NCBI GenBank assembly: GCA_947650365.1
Contig: OX393557.1
Span: forward strand, 868,001 to 932,000
Origin: Chamaelirium japonicum
Lineage: Eukaryota; Streptophyta; Magnoliopsida; Liliales; Melanthiaceae
DNA: 64,000 nucleotides
Direction: 5' to 3'
A program made the translations under genes and the position numbers. This document shows, piece by piece, positions 27,477-36,932 of this stretch (its first letter is position 1; the number at the start of each line of letters is the position of its first letter). The notes under the pieces are model-generated. The model saw only the letters and a program-made list of their open reading frames with translations. It was not told the origin of the DNA and did not search any database.

Positions 27477-28396
27477 ACGAATGAATTACAATGGATCATA
27501 CGAATGAATGAATTAGAATAGATCGTAAGAATGAATTAGTATGGCTTGTACGAATGAATTAGAATTACTATATTCGTACGAATGAATTAGAATGGCTATA
27601 TTCGTACGAATGAATTAGAATTATTACATTCGTACGAATGAATTAAAATGACTACATTTGTTCGTACGAATGAATTAGAATGGCTACATTCGTTCGAATG
27701 AATTTGAATGGCTACATTCGTACAAATAAATTAGAATGGCTACATTCGTACGAATGAATTAAAATAGGTCATACGAATGAATTAGAATGGATCGTACGAA
27801 TGAATTAGAATGGCTACATTCATACGAATGAATTAGAATGGCTATATTCCTACGAATGAATTAGAATGGATCGTACAAATGAATTAGAATAGCTACATTC
27901 ATACGAATGAATTAGAATGGCTACATTCATACAAATAAATTGGAGTGGATCATACGAATGAATTAGAATAGCTATATTTGTACGAATGAATTGGAATGGA
28001 TCATAGGAATGAATTAGAATGGCTATATCCGTACGAATAAATTAGAATGGTCCATACGAATGAATTAGAATGGATCGTACGAATGAATTAGAATGGCTAC
28101 ATTCGTACGAATGAATTAGAATAGATCGTACGAATGAATTAGAATGGATCGTACAAATGAATTATAATGGCTAAGTCCATACGAATAAATTAGAATGGCT
28201 ATATTCTACGAATGAATTAGAATGGATACATTCATTCGAATGAATTAGAATGGCTGCATTCGTTCGTACAAATGAATTAGAATGGATCGTACGAATGAAT
28301 TAGAATGGCTACATTCGTTCGTACGAATGAATTAGAATGGATCGTACGAATGAATTAGAATGGATCGTACAAATAAATTAGAATGGTTACCTTCGT
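27477..28396 (+). repeat. Satellite block A20, forward
   Basis: Right junction ACCTTCGTACGAATTTAG, GTAC at 28395-28398. Confidence 0.92.
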
Positions 28397-28673
28397 ACGA
28401 ATTTAGTCATTCTAATTCATTCGTACGATCCATTCTAATTCATCCATACGATCCATTTAATTCATTCGTACGAAGGTAGCCATTCTAATGCATTCATACG
28501 ATCCATTCTAATTCATTCGTATGAATATAGCCATTCTAATTCATTCGTACGAATGTAGCCTTTCTTATTCATTCGTACGATGGTATCTATTTTAATTCAT
28601 TCGTACGATCTATTTTAATTCATTCGTACGAGCTATTCTAATTCATTCGTATGATCCATTCTAATTCATTCAT
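28397..28673 (-). repeat. Satellite block A21, reverse
   Basis: Right junction TTCATTCATATGAATGAA is a perfect palindrome in which the centre is ATAT in place of GTAC. Confidence 0.92.
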
Positions 28674-29237
28674 ATGAATGAATTAGAATGGATCGTACGA
28701 ATGAATTAGAATAGCTATATTCGTACGAATGAATTAGAATGTCTATATTCATACAAATGAATTAGAATGGCTACATTCGTTCGTACGAATGAATTAGAAT
28801 GGCTACATTTGTTCGTACAAATGAATTAGAATGGCAACATTCGTACGAATGAATTAGAATGGATCGTACGATTGAATTAGAATAGATACATTCGTACGAA
28901 TGAATTAGAATAGATACCTTCGTACGATGAATTAGAATGGCTACATTCATACGAAGGAATTAGAGTAGATTGTACGAAGGAATTTGAATAGCTCGTACGA
29001 ATGAATTAGAATAGCTACCTTCGTACGAATGAATTAGAATGGATACCTTTGTACGAATGAATTTGAATGGCTACATTCGTACGAATGAAATAGCTACCTT
29101 CATACGAATGAATTAGAATGGATAGCTTCGTACGAATGAATTAGAATGGATTGTAGAATGAATTAGAATGGCTACATTCGTACGAATGAATTAGAATAGA
29201 TCGTATGAATGAATTAGAATAGCTCGTACGAATGAAT
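28674..29237 (+). repeat. Satellite block A22, forward, cut by the CACTA insertion
   Basis: The last unit reads GAATGAAT and stops at the transposon. The missing part resumes after the element as AATAAGAATAGATCG, with AAT duplicated. Confidence 0.95.
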
Positions 29238-29615
29238 CACTACAAAAAAGATGTATATTGCCGATGGACTATTTTTAAATCGTCGGTAATAATATGATTA
29301 TTACCGACGATAATCTATATATCCATTGGTATAATAAATTGAATTTTTTAATTATTTTTTCTATTTTAATTACCGACAACAAAATAAAATCCATCGGTAT
29401 AATAGTATTACCGATGGATATAATTGGATCCGTCAGGAAAAAGACATATTACTGACAGTAATATATATGAATGTCGGTAATACAAAATAGTATATATAAT
29501 AATATTTGATTTTATTTGTACTGACGGAAATTAAATATTTATCGATGGGTATTTAGTGTCCGTCGGTATTAATTACATATTTATCGATGGGTATTTAGTG
29601 TCCGTCAGTAAAATT
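29238..29615 (+). repeat. CACTA left TIR and subterminal repeats
   Basis: Many direct and inverted copies of a core close to ATTACCGACGG / CCGTCGGTAAT follow the TIR, for example CGTCGGTAATAAT, ATTACCGACGATAAT, TTACCGATGG, ATGTCGGTAAT, GTCCGTCGGTATTAAT. A longer direct repeat TATTTATCGATGGGTATTTA plus GTGTCCGTC occurs twice near 29537 and 29578. In En/Spm such subterminal motifs bind the element's accessory protein. That role is inferred here from family knowledge. Confidence 0.9.
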
Positions 29616-29659
29616 CCACTCTATATTACCCAAAACCCGATCCCAACCCTCTGCTGTGC

Positions 29660-29935
29660 CTTTCGGTTTTGATTCCCCCCGGTGCCCCCCTTCCCCTCCC
29701 AGGTGTTTCGATCCCCCCCCCCCCGCCCCTCGGCGCCCCCCTCCCCTCCCCGGTGTTTCGATCCCCCCGCCAGCACCCCCCCTCCCCTCCCCGGAGTTTC
29801 GATCCCCCCGCCAGTGCCCCCCTCCCCTCCTCGGTGTTTTGAACCCCCCCCCCCCCCCCGCACCCCCGCTCCCCTACTCGGTGTTTCGATCCCCCCCTCG
29901 GCGCGCCTCCTTTCCCCCTTTGCTACCTCTAGTGA
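29660..29935. repeat. C-rich minisatellite, about five copies of a 55-65 bp unit
   Basis: Each copy carries GGTGTTTCGATCCCCCC (variants GGAGTTTCGAT, GGTGTTTTGAAC) followed by a C-rich stretch with CCCTCCCCTCCCC. C-runs reach 12-17 bases. Long open frames on both strands here (Pro-rich forward, Gly/Arg-rich reverse) are by-products of composition. The minus strand has closely spaced G-runs and could form G-quadruplexes. It lies just inside the left subterminal region, where the element's promoter or leader would be expected. Confidence 0.85.
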
Positions 29936-30295
29936 GTCCCCTCCTCCTCCTCCTCTCATTTTCCTTCTCCTCCTCATTTTGTTCCAATTCGCACCCTAAA
30001 ATTTGAAATGTTAGCACAATACCCCTTTTGTCAACTGTTTTGTTCGAAAATGCACTGTAAAGTTTGAAATGCTAGCACAATACCCATTTGTTCAACTACT
30101 TAATTTTTGATTTTATCATTTTATGTGGATCTGATTTTTGGATGGATTGGATTGGAATAGAGGTGTTCGGAAAATTGTAAAAAAATTTTGGAATCCCAAA
30201 TGTTATTTCGATTTCAATTCCGAAATTTCGGAATATCAAAATCCAATTCCGATTCGAAATTATGGGAATTTTTTGGAATGTTACATTTTCGGAAA
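29936..30295 (+). repeat. CACTA left non-coding region with a ~59-bp direct repeat
   Basis: TTTGAAATGTTAGCACAATA (from 30002) and TTTGAAATGCTAGCACAATA (from 30062) each continue with CCC..TTTGT..CAACT, a degenerate two-copy repeat. The following 30120-30295 is AT-rich with several GGAATTTCGGAAT-like words and no coding signal. Confidence 0.6.
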
Positions 30296-30350
30296 TTAGG
30301 TTTAGGGTTTAGGTTAGGTTTAAGGTTTAGGTTAGGTTTAGGTTTAGGTA
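30296..30350 (+). repeat. Degenerate interstitial telomere-like repeat
   Basis: About eight tandem TTTAGG / TTTAGGG / TTAGG words, one with TTTAAGG. Related to the plant telomere unit TTTAGGG but mostly missing the third G. It lies inside the transposon, so it is not a chromosome end. Confidence 0.8.
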
Positions 30351-30359
30351 TGGCTACAA

Positions 30360-31335
30360 ACGAACCAAGCTGTTCGTAAGCGGCTCGAGGCTTGGCTCGA
30401 TAAAAGCTCGTTCCAGTTCATTCGGTTACTAGTCAAGCCAAGCCCAAGCCTAGAGTTTAGGCTCGTTTAATAAACGAGCCAAGCTTAAGCAGACCAAATC
30501 TTGACTCATTTGGGCTCGCAAACATGCTTATTTAGGGCTTGTGAGCAAAGCTCGTGAACAAGCTCGATAGGCTCATAAAGGGCTTCTGAATAGGCTCATA
30601 AATGGCTTAAATAAGTCTAACATATAGCCTAGTATGAAGTTTAGGCTCATGAACAAGCTCGATAAGGGACTGTTCAATCACAAATTGAGCATAGCCTAGT
30701 CTGAAGTTTAGGCTCGTGAATAGGCTCGAGCTGACCAAAAATTGGTTTAGGCTCGTTTAATAAACGAGCCAAGCTCAAGCAGACCAAATCTCGGCTCGTT
30801 TGGGCTCGCGAACATGCCTATTTAGGGCTTGTGAGCAAAGCTCGTTAACAAGCTGGATAGGCACATAAAAGGCTCACGAATAGCTCATAAATGGATTGAA
30901 TAAGCCTAACATATAGCCTAGTATGAAGTTTAGACTCATGAACAAACTCGATAAGGGATTGTTCAATAACTAATCGAGCATAGCCTAGTCTGAAGTTTAG
31001 GCTCGAGAACAAGCTCAAGCCGACCAAAGCTCAGTTTAGGCTTGTTTAATAAACGATCCAAGCTTATGCAGACCAAAGCTTGGCTCATTTGGGCTCGCGA
31101 ATATGCTTGTTTAGGGCTTGTGAGAAAAGCTCATGAACAAACTTGATAGGCGCATAAAGGGCTCGTGAATAGGCTCATAAATGACTTGAATAAGCCTAAC
31201 ATATATCCTAGTATGAAGTTTAGGCTCATGAACAAGCTCGATAAGGAACTGTTCAATAACTAATTAAGCATAGCCTAGTCTGAAGTTTAGGCCCGTGAAC
31301 AAGCTCAAGCCGACCAAAGCTTGGCTCAGCTTTAA
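30360..31335 (+). repeat. Three tandem copies of a ~290-bp repeat
   Basis: Copies start with AGGCTCGTTTAATAAACGAG (or a variant) at 30459, 30749 and 31038, spacing 290 and 289 bp, each with CATATAGCCTAGTATGAAGT in the second half; a partial copy precedes 30459. The word TCGTTTAATAAACGA is a 15-bp palindrome. The units are rich in AAGCTCG and GAGCC and end at the CCCCCCCACATATG near 31340. No coding frame fits all copies. Confidence 0.88.
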
Positions 31336-31605
31336 CCCCCCCACATATGAGATGCAATGTAATGCTGAAAAAAAAAACTAGTATGTACTTACCACGAAAT
31401 CCTAATATCGATCATTTAAGTTATTTTAGGTTCTAAGAACTGGTGTAGATTGCCACAGTCAATGACTAGTCTTCGGGCTTGGGATTTTTTTATTAACTAA
31501 AATTGGGCAGAAGATATCACTATTTTTTCATTAACTAAAATTGTACGGAGTCTCATAGATATGGTTTGAAATTACTGTAGGTGTTGTGTGGCCAGATAGA
31601 CGATG
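31336..31605 (+). other. Upstream region of the tnp2 pseudogene
   Basis: About 270 bp between the 290-bp repeats and the first probable codon. It contains an A9 run and a twice-used word TTCATTAACTAAAATTG / TTATTAACTAAAATTGGG near 31490-31540. I see no clear TATA box. Confidence 0.4.
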
Positions 31606-34600
31606 ATGTCTTCGATCGATAAGAGTTGAATGCGTAATTTGAATCGGATGAGCCAAGAGTACAAAGAAGGAGTCAGGAAATTTTTGGATTTTGCATTTGA
31701 GCGTCTTGCACCACTTGATGGAAAATTTGTGTGTCCCTGTATAGACTGCGAAAGGGTGACTAGGAAAGTTCAAGAGGAATGTGAGGTTGATCTGGTAATG
31801 CATGGCATTGACATTAGCTATACTCGTTGGTTCTCGTATGGTGAGGAGCTAGATGCAATCCCTATGGCAGCTTACGGTGAAAATGTGAACACAGTGATCG
31901 ATGATGATAATATTAATATGGACGATGGCGATGACATACAGGGTATGATACATGATTTGCAAGGTAGAATAGTCATGGAAACACCGTTAGGTGATCAGCC
32001 CAATATTGAAGCGGACAACTTCTACAGATTGCTTAAGGATGCCGAACAACCTCTATACCCGAGGTGTGAGAAGTTTTCAAAACTCTCTTTCACTGTAAAG
32101 CATCTTTATTTGAAGTGCCTCAATGGTTGGAGTAATAAGTCATTTAATATGTTGGTAGAGTTGTTGAAAAAGGCTTTTCCTATAGGTAAGATAGTACCGA
32201 AATCATTATACGAGGCGAAGAAGACAATTAAAGATCTCGAGCTTGGTTATGACAAAATTGATGCATGCGTTAATGATTGTATGTTGTACCAGAAGGAGTA
32301 CGAACATGCACGGTCATGCCACATATGTGGAGCAACGAAATATAAAGAGGCGGATACCGAGTCTAGTACCAATTGAAGGAAGAAAAATATATCTGCAACG
32401 GTTCTCCTATACTTCCCACTTAGGGATAGGCTTCAGAAGTTGTTTATGTCATCGAAGACTGCTGAGCATATGAGGTGGCATGCACGAGAACGTACAGATG
32501 ACAGGGTTATGAGATATCCGGTTGAATCTCTGACATGGAAAGATTTTGATCAGACCTATCCTGAATTCGCATGTGAAGTTTGCAACGTCAGGTTAGGGCT
32601 TACTAGCGATGGCTTCAATCCCTTTTGGAATATGAGTGTGTCGTACAGTATTTGGCCAGTTGTCCTAATTCTATACAATTTGCCTCCCTAGATGTGTTTA
32701 AAAAAGCTATACACAATGCTCTCCTTGCTCATTCCCGGACCCAGGTCGCCTAGTAATGATATTGACGTTTACTTGCAACCGTTGATTGAGGAGTTGAACG
32801 AGTTGTGGGAAGTTGGGGCTGATACGTATGATGCCTCATTGCGCCAGAATTTTCGGATGCATGTGGCACTTCTATGGACCACCAACAATTTTCCTGTATG
32901 TACCAACTTATCTGGGTGGAGTACTAAAGAAAAATTGGCATGCCCTACATGCAATAAGAAGAGAGATTCATTACGGTTAAAGAATAGAGACAAGTTCTAT
33001 TATATGGACCATCGAAGGTTCTTTGTTGACGGTCATAAGTGGAGGCAGAACAAAAGAGCGTTCAACGGTAAGAAGGAACTTGCAAAGGCTCCGGAGCAGC
33101 TTTCGGGGGTAGAAGTGTTGTGTGAATTAGATCAGCTTGATGAAGTGCCACTTGGAAAAGGCAAAAAGAAGAGAACGTATGAAGAATCTATACGTGAGCA
33201 TAACTGGAAGATAAAGAGTATTTTCTTTAAACTACCATACTGGAGCAGCCTACTCTTGCGGCTTAACTTGGATATCATGCATATCGAGAAAAATGTGTAT
33301 GACAATATTATAGGAACACTGCTGAATCTCGACGGTAAGACGAAAGATAATCTTAAATCTCATCTCGATCTTAAGAAGTTGGGTATCCGAAAATCACTTC
33401 ATCCCTAAGAGATTGGGGATAAGTATGTGTTGCCAGTTACATGCTACACCATGAGCTCACAGTAGAAGATAATCTTATGTGCATTCCTATGGTCTGTGAA
33501 AATGCCGGGCAGTTACTCTTCGAATATCGCACGATGCGTGTAAGAGAACGGCCGAAAGTTGTCTGGATTAAAAAGCCACGATTGTCATGTTCTTATACAG
33601 CAATTGTTATATCTTGCTATACATGGGAATTTAACCGAATAGGTGTCTGATCTGTTAATTAAGCTCAGCACTTTTTTCAGACAATTGTGTTTGAAGGTAC
33701 TTAGACTGGACCAACTTTATCAGATGGAGAGGGATATTGAAATCACAATGTGCAAGCTAGAGATGATATTTTCACCTACCTTCTTTGATGTCATGGTGCA
33801 TTTGACGATTCACTTGGCAAAAGAGGCCAAACTCGGCAACCCAGTTCATTACCGCTGGATGTATTTTATCGAGAAGTAATCGTCTCGTCTCATTTGTTAA
33901 TGTATTTGATGGTTTTTGATGTATTTATCCATAAATTTTCTTCTCAAATTAGATACTTGCGAATATTGAAATCATATGTTCGTAATAAGAGTCATCCAGA
34001 GGGATCAATTACTGAAGGATACCTGGCAGAAGAATATCTAAAATTCTGCTCAAGATACCTACATGGTATAGACATGAGATTCAATAAACTTGAGCGAAAC
34101 TATGATGATGGTCCAATAAACTTCGATGGGGGTCTGTCTATATTTGCCGAAATGGGTAGACCTCTAGGAGGAGGCAAAATCTATCGACTGTTTGTAGATG
34201 AGATTCAACAGGCACATATGTATGTATTGCACCAATGTGATGAAGTGTGGCCATTCATTGAGTAAGCATTTTACGATTATTTACTCATTCTTCCAGTCTA
34301 TTCTTTCAGTCCATTCATTAATCTAATTCATAACCTGTAATACAGGAAGCATAAAGCCATCATTAATAATCAGGGTACTCGAAATGCTCCATAAATTTAT
34401 GATCGTGAATTCCCATCGTGGTTCAAGAAACACGTAAGTGTTCACATCATGACTGAATTTTATTGACATCCATTATCGAACAATAATTATGTGTTCATAT
34501 CATGAATGTCATATGGTTATTATAGGCACAAGAGCTACACGACAACCACGATCCGCTGATGAATGAGGATCTCTGGTGCTTATCTTGTAGCCCTTTGCAA

Positions 34601-35192
34601 GATGCAATATCTTTTAATTGTTATATTATGAACGGTTATAGATTTCGGACAAAAGATAGTGAAAAATCATAAAGAACACAAAATAGTAGGGTTGTCGTCA
34701 ATGGTGAGCAAGATGAATTAGGAAATATCAACTTCTATGGCGTCCTCAACGAGATTCTCGAGATTAAATTCCTTGGCCAAAATCGGATCGTATTATTCAA
34801 ATGTGAATGGTATGATGTTAATAATCACAGGACTAGTTATAATATCGACAAATACGGTTTTATCAGCGTCAACACCGGCAAGAGATTGAATACCCAATAT
34901 CAAGATCTATTTATTCTTGTCTCTCAAGCGGAATAGATATTTTACACACCGGATAATACCTTTCCAGGTTGGAAAATTATAGACAGGTCACCACCCAGAG
35001 ATTTTTACGACATAGGAGATAAAGATACGGGGGGTCATCGATGATGATTTGGATACATACCAGAATAATGAGATAATCGTTGTCGACGCAGTACACAACA
35101 AAAATGAAGAGGTCGACAATATAAACTGGACAACGAATGAAAATCAAGTGATAGAAGAGGGATACGATGAGAGTGACAGAGATGAGCCATAA
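31606..35192 (+). pseudogene. CACTA tnp2 transposase pseudogene, four exons
   Basis: This would be the DDE-type transposase that cuts and joins element ends in the nucleus. Exons fit 31606-33875, 33953-34261, 34346-34433 and 34526-35192, all with GT-AG introns and matching phase. Exon 1 gives the transposase-associated domain (GVRKFLDFAF, CPCIDC), then tnp2 motifs NFYRLLKDAEQPLYP, CLNGWSNKSF, KIDACVNDCMLY, RLGLTSDGFNPF, YSIWPVVLILYNLPP, LLIPGPRSPSNDIDVYLQPL, LSGWSTKEKLACP, LDIMHIEKN. The DUF4218 region has FSPTFFDVMVHLTIHLAKEA and YLRILKSYVRNKSHPEGS. The last exon holds DUF4216 (NFYGVLNEILEI, VLFKCEWYDV). In-frame stops stand at 31627, 32374, 32689, 33406, 33463, 33541, 33640, 34392, 34670 and 34934. 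A probable one-base indel lies in the G-run near 35030. Stops at 31627 and 32689 replace family-conserved Trp. The gene is dead but very recognisable. Confidence 0.93.
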
Positions 35193-35294
35193 AATGACTA
35201 GACCTAGATTGTTTCATATATAAATTGGACTGTTAGAAAATGAATATCTTACTGTTTCATATATAAATCAAATTATTTCATATATAAATCATAT

Positions 35295-35384
<90 letters not shown>

Positions 35385-35522
35385 TATTGTTTTATATTGT
35401 TTCATATATAAATCAAATTGTTTCATATTGTTTCATATGTAAATCATACTGTCTCATATTAAATCAAATTGTTTTATATTTGTATCATATTATTTCGTAT
35501 AGAAAAATATTACTGCTTTCAG
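35193..35522. other. Intergenic spacer between the two CACTA genes
   Basis: AT-rich, with repeated words TTTCATATATAAATC and TTGTTTCATAT on both sides of the AT microsatellite. It probably contains the promoter of the second gene, but no element can be singled out. Confidence 0.6.
35301..35382. repeat. (AT)n microsatellite, about 41 dinucleotides
   Basis: Uninterrupted AT alternation. The Tyr-Ile open frame across it is an artefact. Purity suggests recent expansion compared with the decayed genes beside it. Confidence 0.97.
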
Positions 35523-36915
35523 ATGGCATCACGGTCGAGGGTTTGTAGAAGCAGAGGTGGTCTAGCTCAGAGCGCTCCGGTTGCCATTCCAGGGTCTGAG
35601 GCCGAGTCCTCCGGATCTGCTAGTGTTGTTTCTCTCTCCACACCAGCTCCTAAGGTCGCAGCCTCCGGAGCTTCGAGCAGCGCTCAGTACTCGGCTATAG
35701 CGTTTACGCCCACAAGTAATATTTAGATCTAAAGTTTTATACATATTGTAAATACTTGTTCAGTACTGATGTATATTTTATTTGCAGGGTCAATGATCAC
35801 TAGGCACATAGGCGACTGGGGCGTGACGACGGTACGGCGCTTGTCGAGCTTACACGAGCCGCTTTCCCTACAGTAGAGCGGCAGGTCCTTTGTGGGTAAA
35901 CACGCTTCTGACACCGTCACGTGGGTCAATATGATAGTACGGGAGGAGAGGAATATCCCTATTGTGGGGATAAAGGGGTGGAAGAACATCGATGTATCCT
36001 ATAAGGAAAGGATGTATCAGGACTTTTTGGTACGTTAGTTTTATTAAAGCATTTTAGAATAATATCGTACTTCTTTATAATTTGATTTGATAAAATTACT
36101 TATTTCTAAATTGATTTTACAAGAGAAATTTAAATGGAAGAACATGGAAACTGACACCCACTGGGAGGACTTATGGAAGACGATGAATGAGCGGTACAGG
36201 GATTACCGTCACGAGCTCTACCAGCTTTATGGTTACTTAGTCGGCGAGCCGGCTGAGGAGTTATAGGCTACGACCGTGACGAGAGATGCATTACCGCTAT
36301 ACATTCTACAATTTTTGGTCGCTCACTGGGCCACCCCTCAGTTTCAGGTATAATTATTTTTTTATTAATTCATACTTGTTTTAATGTTATACTAAAAATT
36401 TGTATTGATGCTTGAAAATTTAATCGATTAACACAAGCGAGTTCTGCTAAAGGCAAGCAGAATAGAAATGCCTCGATAACACCTGCTCCAGTGAGAGGGA
36501 GGACCTCCATGCCCCAGCTTGCCCAGTAGCTGGTAAATGATATAAACATTTTATTATTTAAAGCTCTATAAATCTTATATTAACTCATCTATTTATTTTT
36601 ATATCAAAAAATAGACACAGTCCTTGGGCCACGAGCCTAATCGGATTGACCTTTTTGAGACCTATAGGAGGCGACGTACCGATGGGACATTTTTGGATGA
36701 CAAGGTTATCTCGCAAGTCGTAAGTAATTAAATTACTGTTAATACATTCGTATACGTATCCCATCGAATATCATTGAATATCATTAGTTATTTTCATATA
36801 GAAGAGAATGCGACTTATGGTGACCCCATCGGGCGAGGCTAGCTCTTCCTCCAGCTCAGTATCTATCGACTCGGTGATAGATACTGTGCTCAGACCTAAA
36901 TTGGTCAATGCTTAG
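35523..36915 (+). pseudogene. CACTA second gene, Transposase_24-like (Ptta/En/Spm) pseudogene
   Basis: In En/Spm-type elements the second protein is an accessory DNA-binding factor acting on the subterminal repeats. Six exons can be fitted: 35523-35715 (MASRSRVCRSRGG, then a Ser/Ala-rich linker), 35788-36029 (SLHEP, KGWKNIDVSYKERM), 36126-36347 (WEDLWKTMNERYRDYRHELY, LVAHWATPQF), about 36438-36532 (SSAKGKQNRN, the family's K..NR signature), 36615-36719 (GHEPNRIDLFETYRRRRTDG, FLDDKVISQV) and 36802-36915 (KRMRLMVTPSGEA, Ser-rich tail). Introns are GT-AG. In-frame TAGs stand at 35874 and 36264 and near the end of exon 4, and the exon 3/4 phase does not fit exactly. The terminal TAG (36913-36915) lies inside the first unit of the 181-bp repeat. 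Confidence 0.85.
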
Positions 36916-36932
36916 ACTCTAAATTGGTCAAT
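36888..36932 (+). repeat. 23-bp tandem at the gene end that opens the 181-bp array
   Basis: GCTCAGACCTAAATTGGTCA plus AT (36888-36909) is followed at once by GCTTAGACTCTAAATTGGTC plus AAT (36910-36932). The first copy is coding (last codons of the Transposase_24 gene). The second contains the stop codon and is the start of the 181-bp monomer. Confidence 0.85.

Larger units (their letters stand above)
3205..29237. repeat. Main satellite array A (23/28-bp units, bidirectional)
   Basis: A 26-kb tandem array of degenerate units. Each unit has the core GAATGAATTAGAAT followed by a linker. Short linkers (GGATCGTAC, AGCTCGTAC, GGCTCTTAC) give 23-bp units. Long linkers (GGCTACATTCGTAC, GGCTATATTCGTAC, AGATACCTTCGTAC) give 28-bp units, and duplicated-linker forms (ATTCGTTCGTAC) also occur. 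The long linker plus the next core contains the 12-bp palindrome ATTCGTACGAAT. Units differ by scattered substitutions, so the array is old or poorly homogenised. Orientation flips 24 times, and blocks are listed separately. No gene, spacer or conserved leader lies within it apart from a 27-bp island at 13544. Size and simplicity fit heterochromatic satellite DNA; chromosomal location cannot be judged. Array length may be affected by assembly. Confidence 0.97.

Noticed and set aside
3205-29237. CRISPR-like regularly spaced repeats
   Set aside because: Units are contiguous with short, recurring linkers and no unique spacers, and the sequence is a plant nuclear satellite with transposons.
29621-30006. 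Proline-rich or glycine-rich protein genes on both strands
   Set aside because: Both strands are open because of the C-rich minisatellite; copies differ in length out of frame.
30296-30350. True telomere end
   Set aside because: Only about 50 bp, degenerate, and located inside a transposon.
35294-35548. Tyr-Ile repeat protein
   Set aside because: Product of the AT microsatellite.
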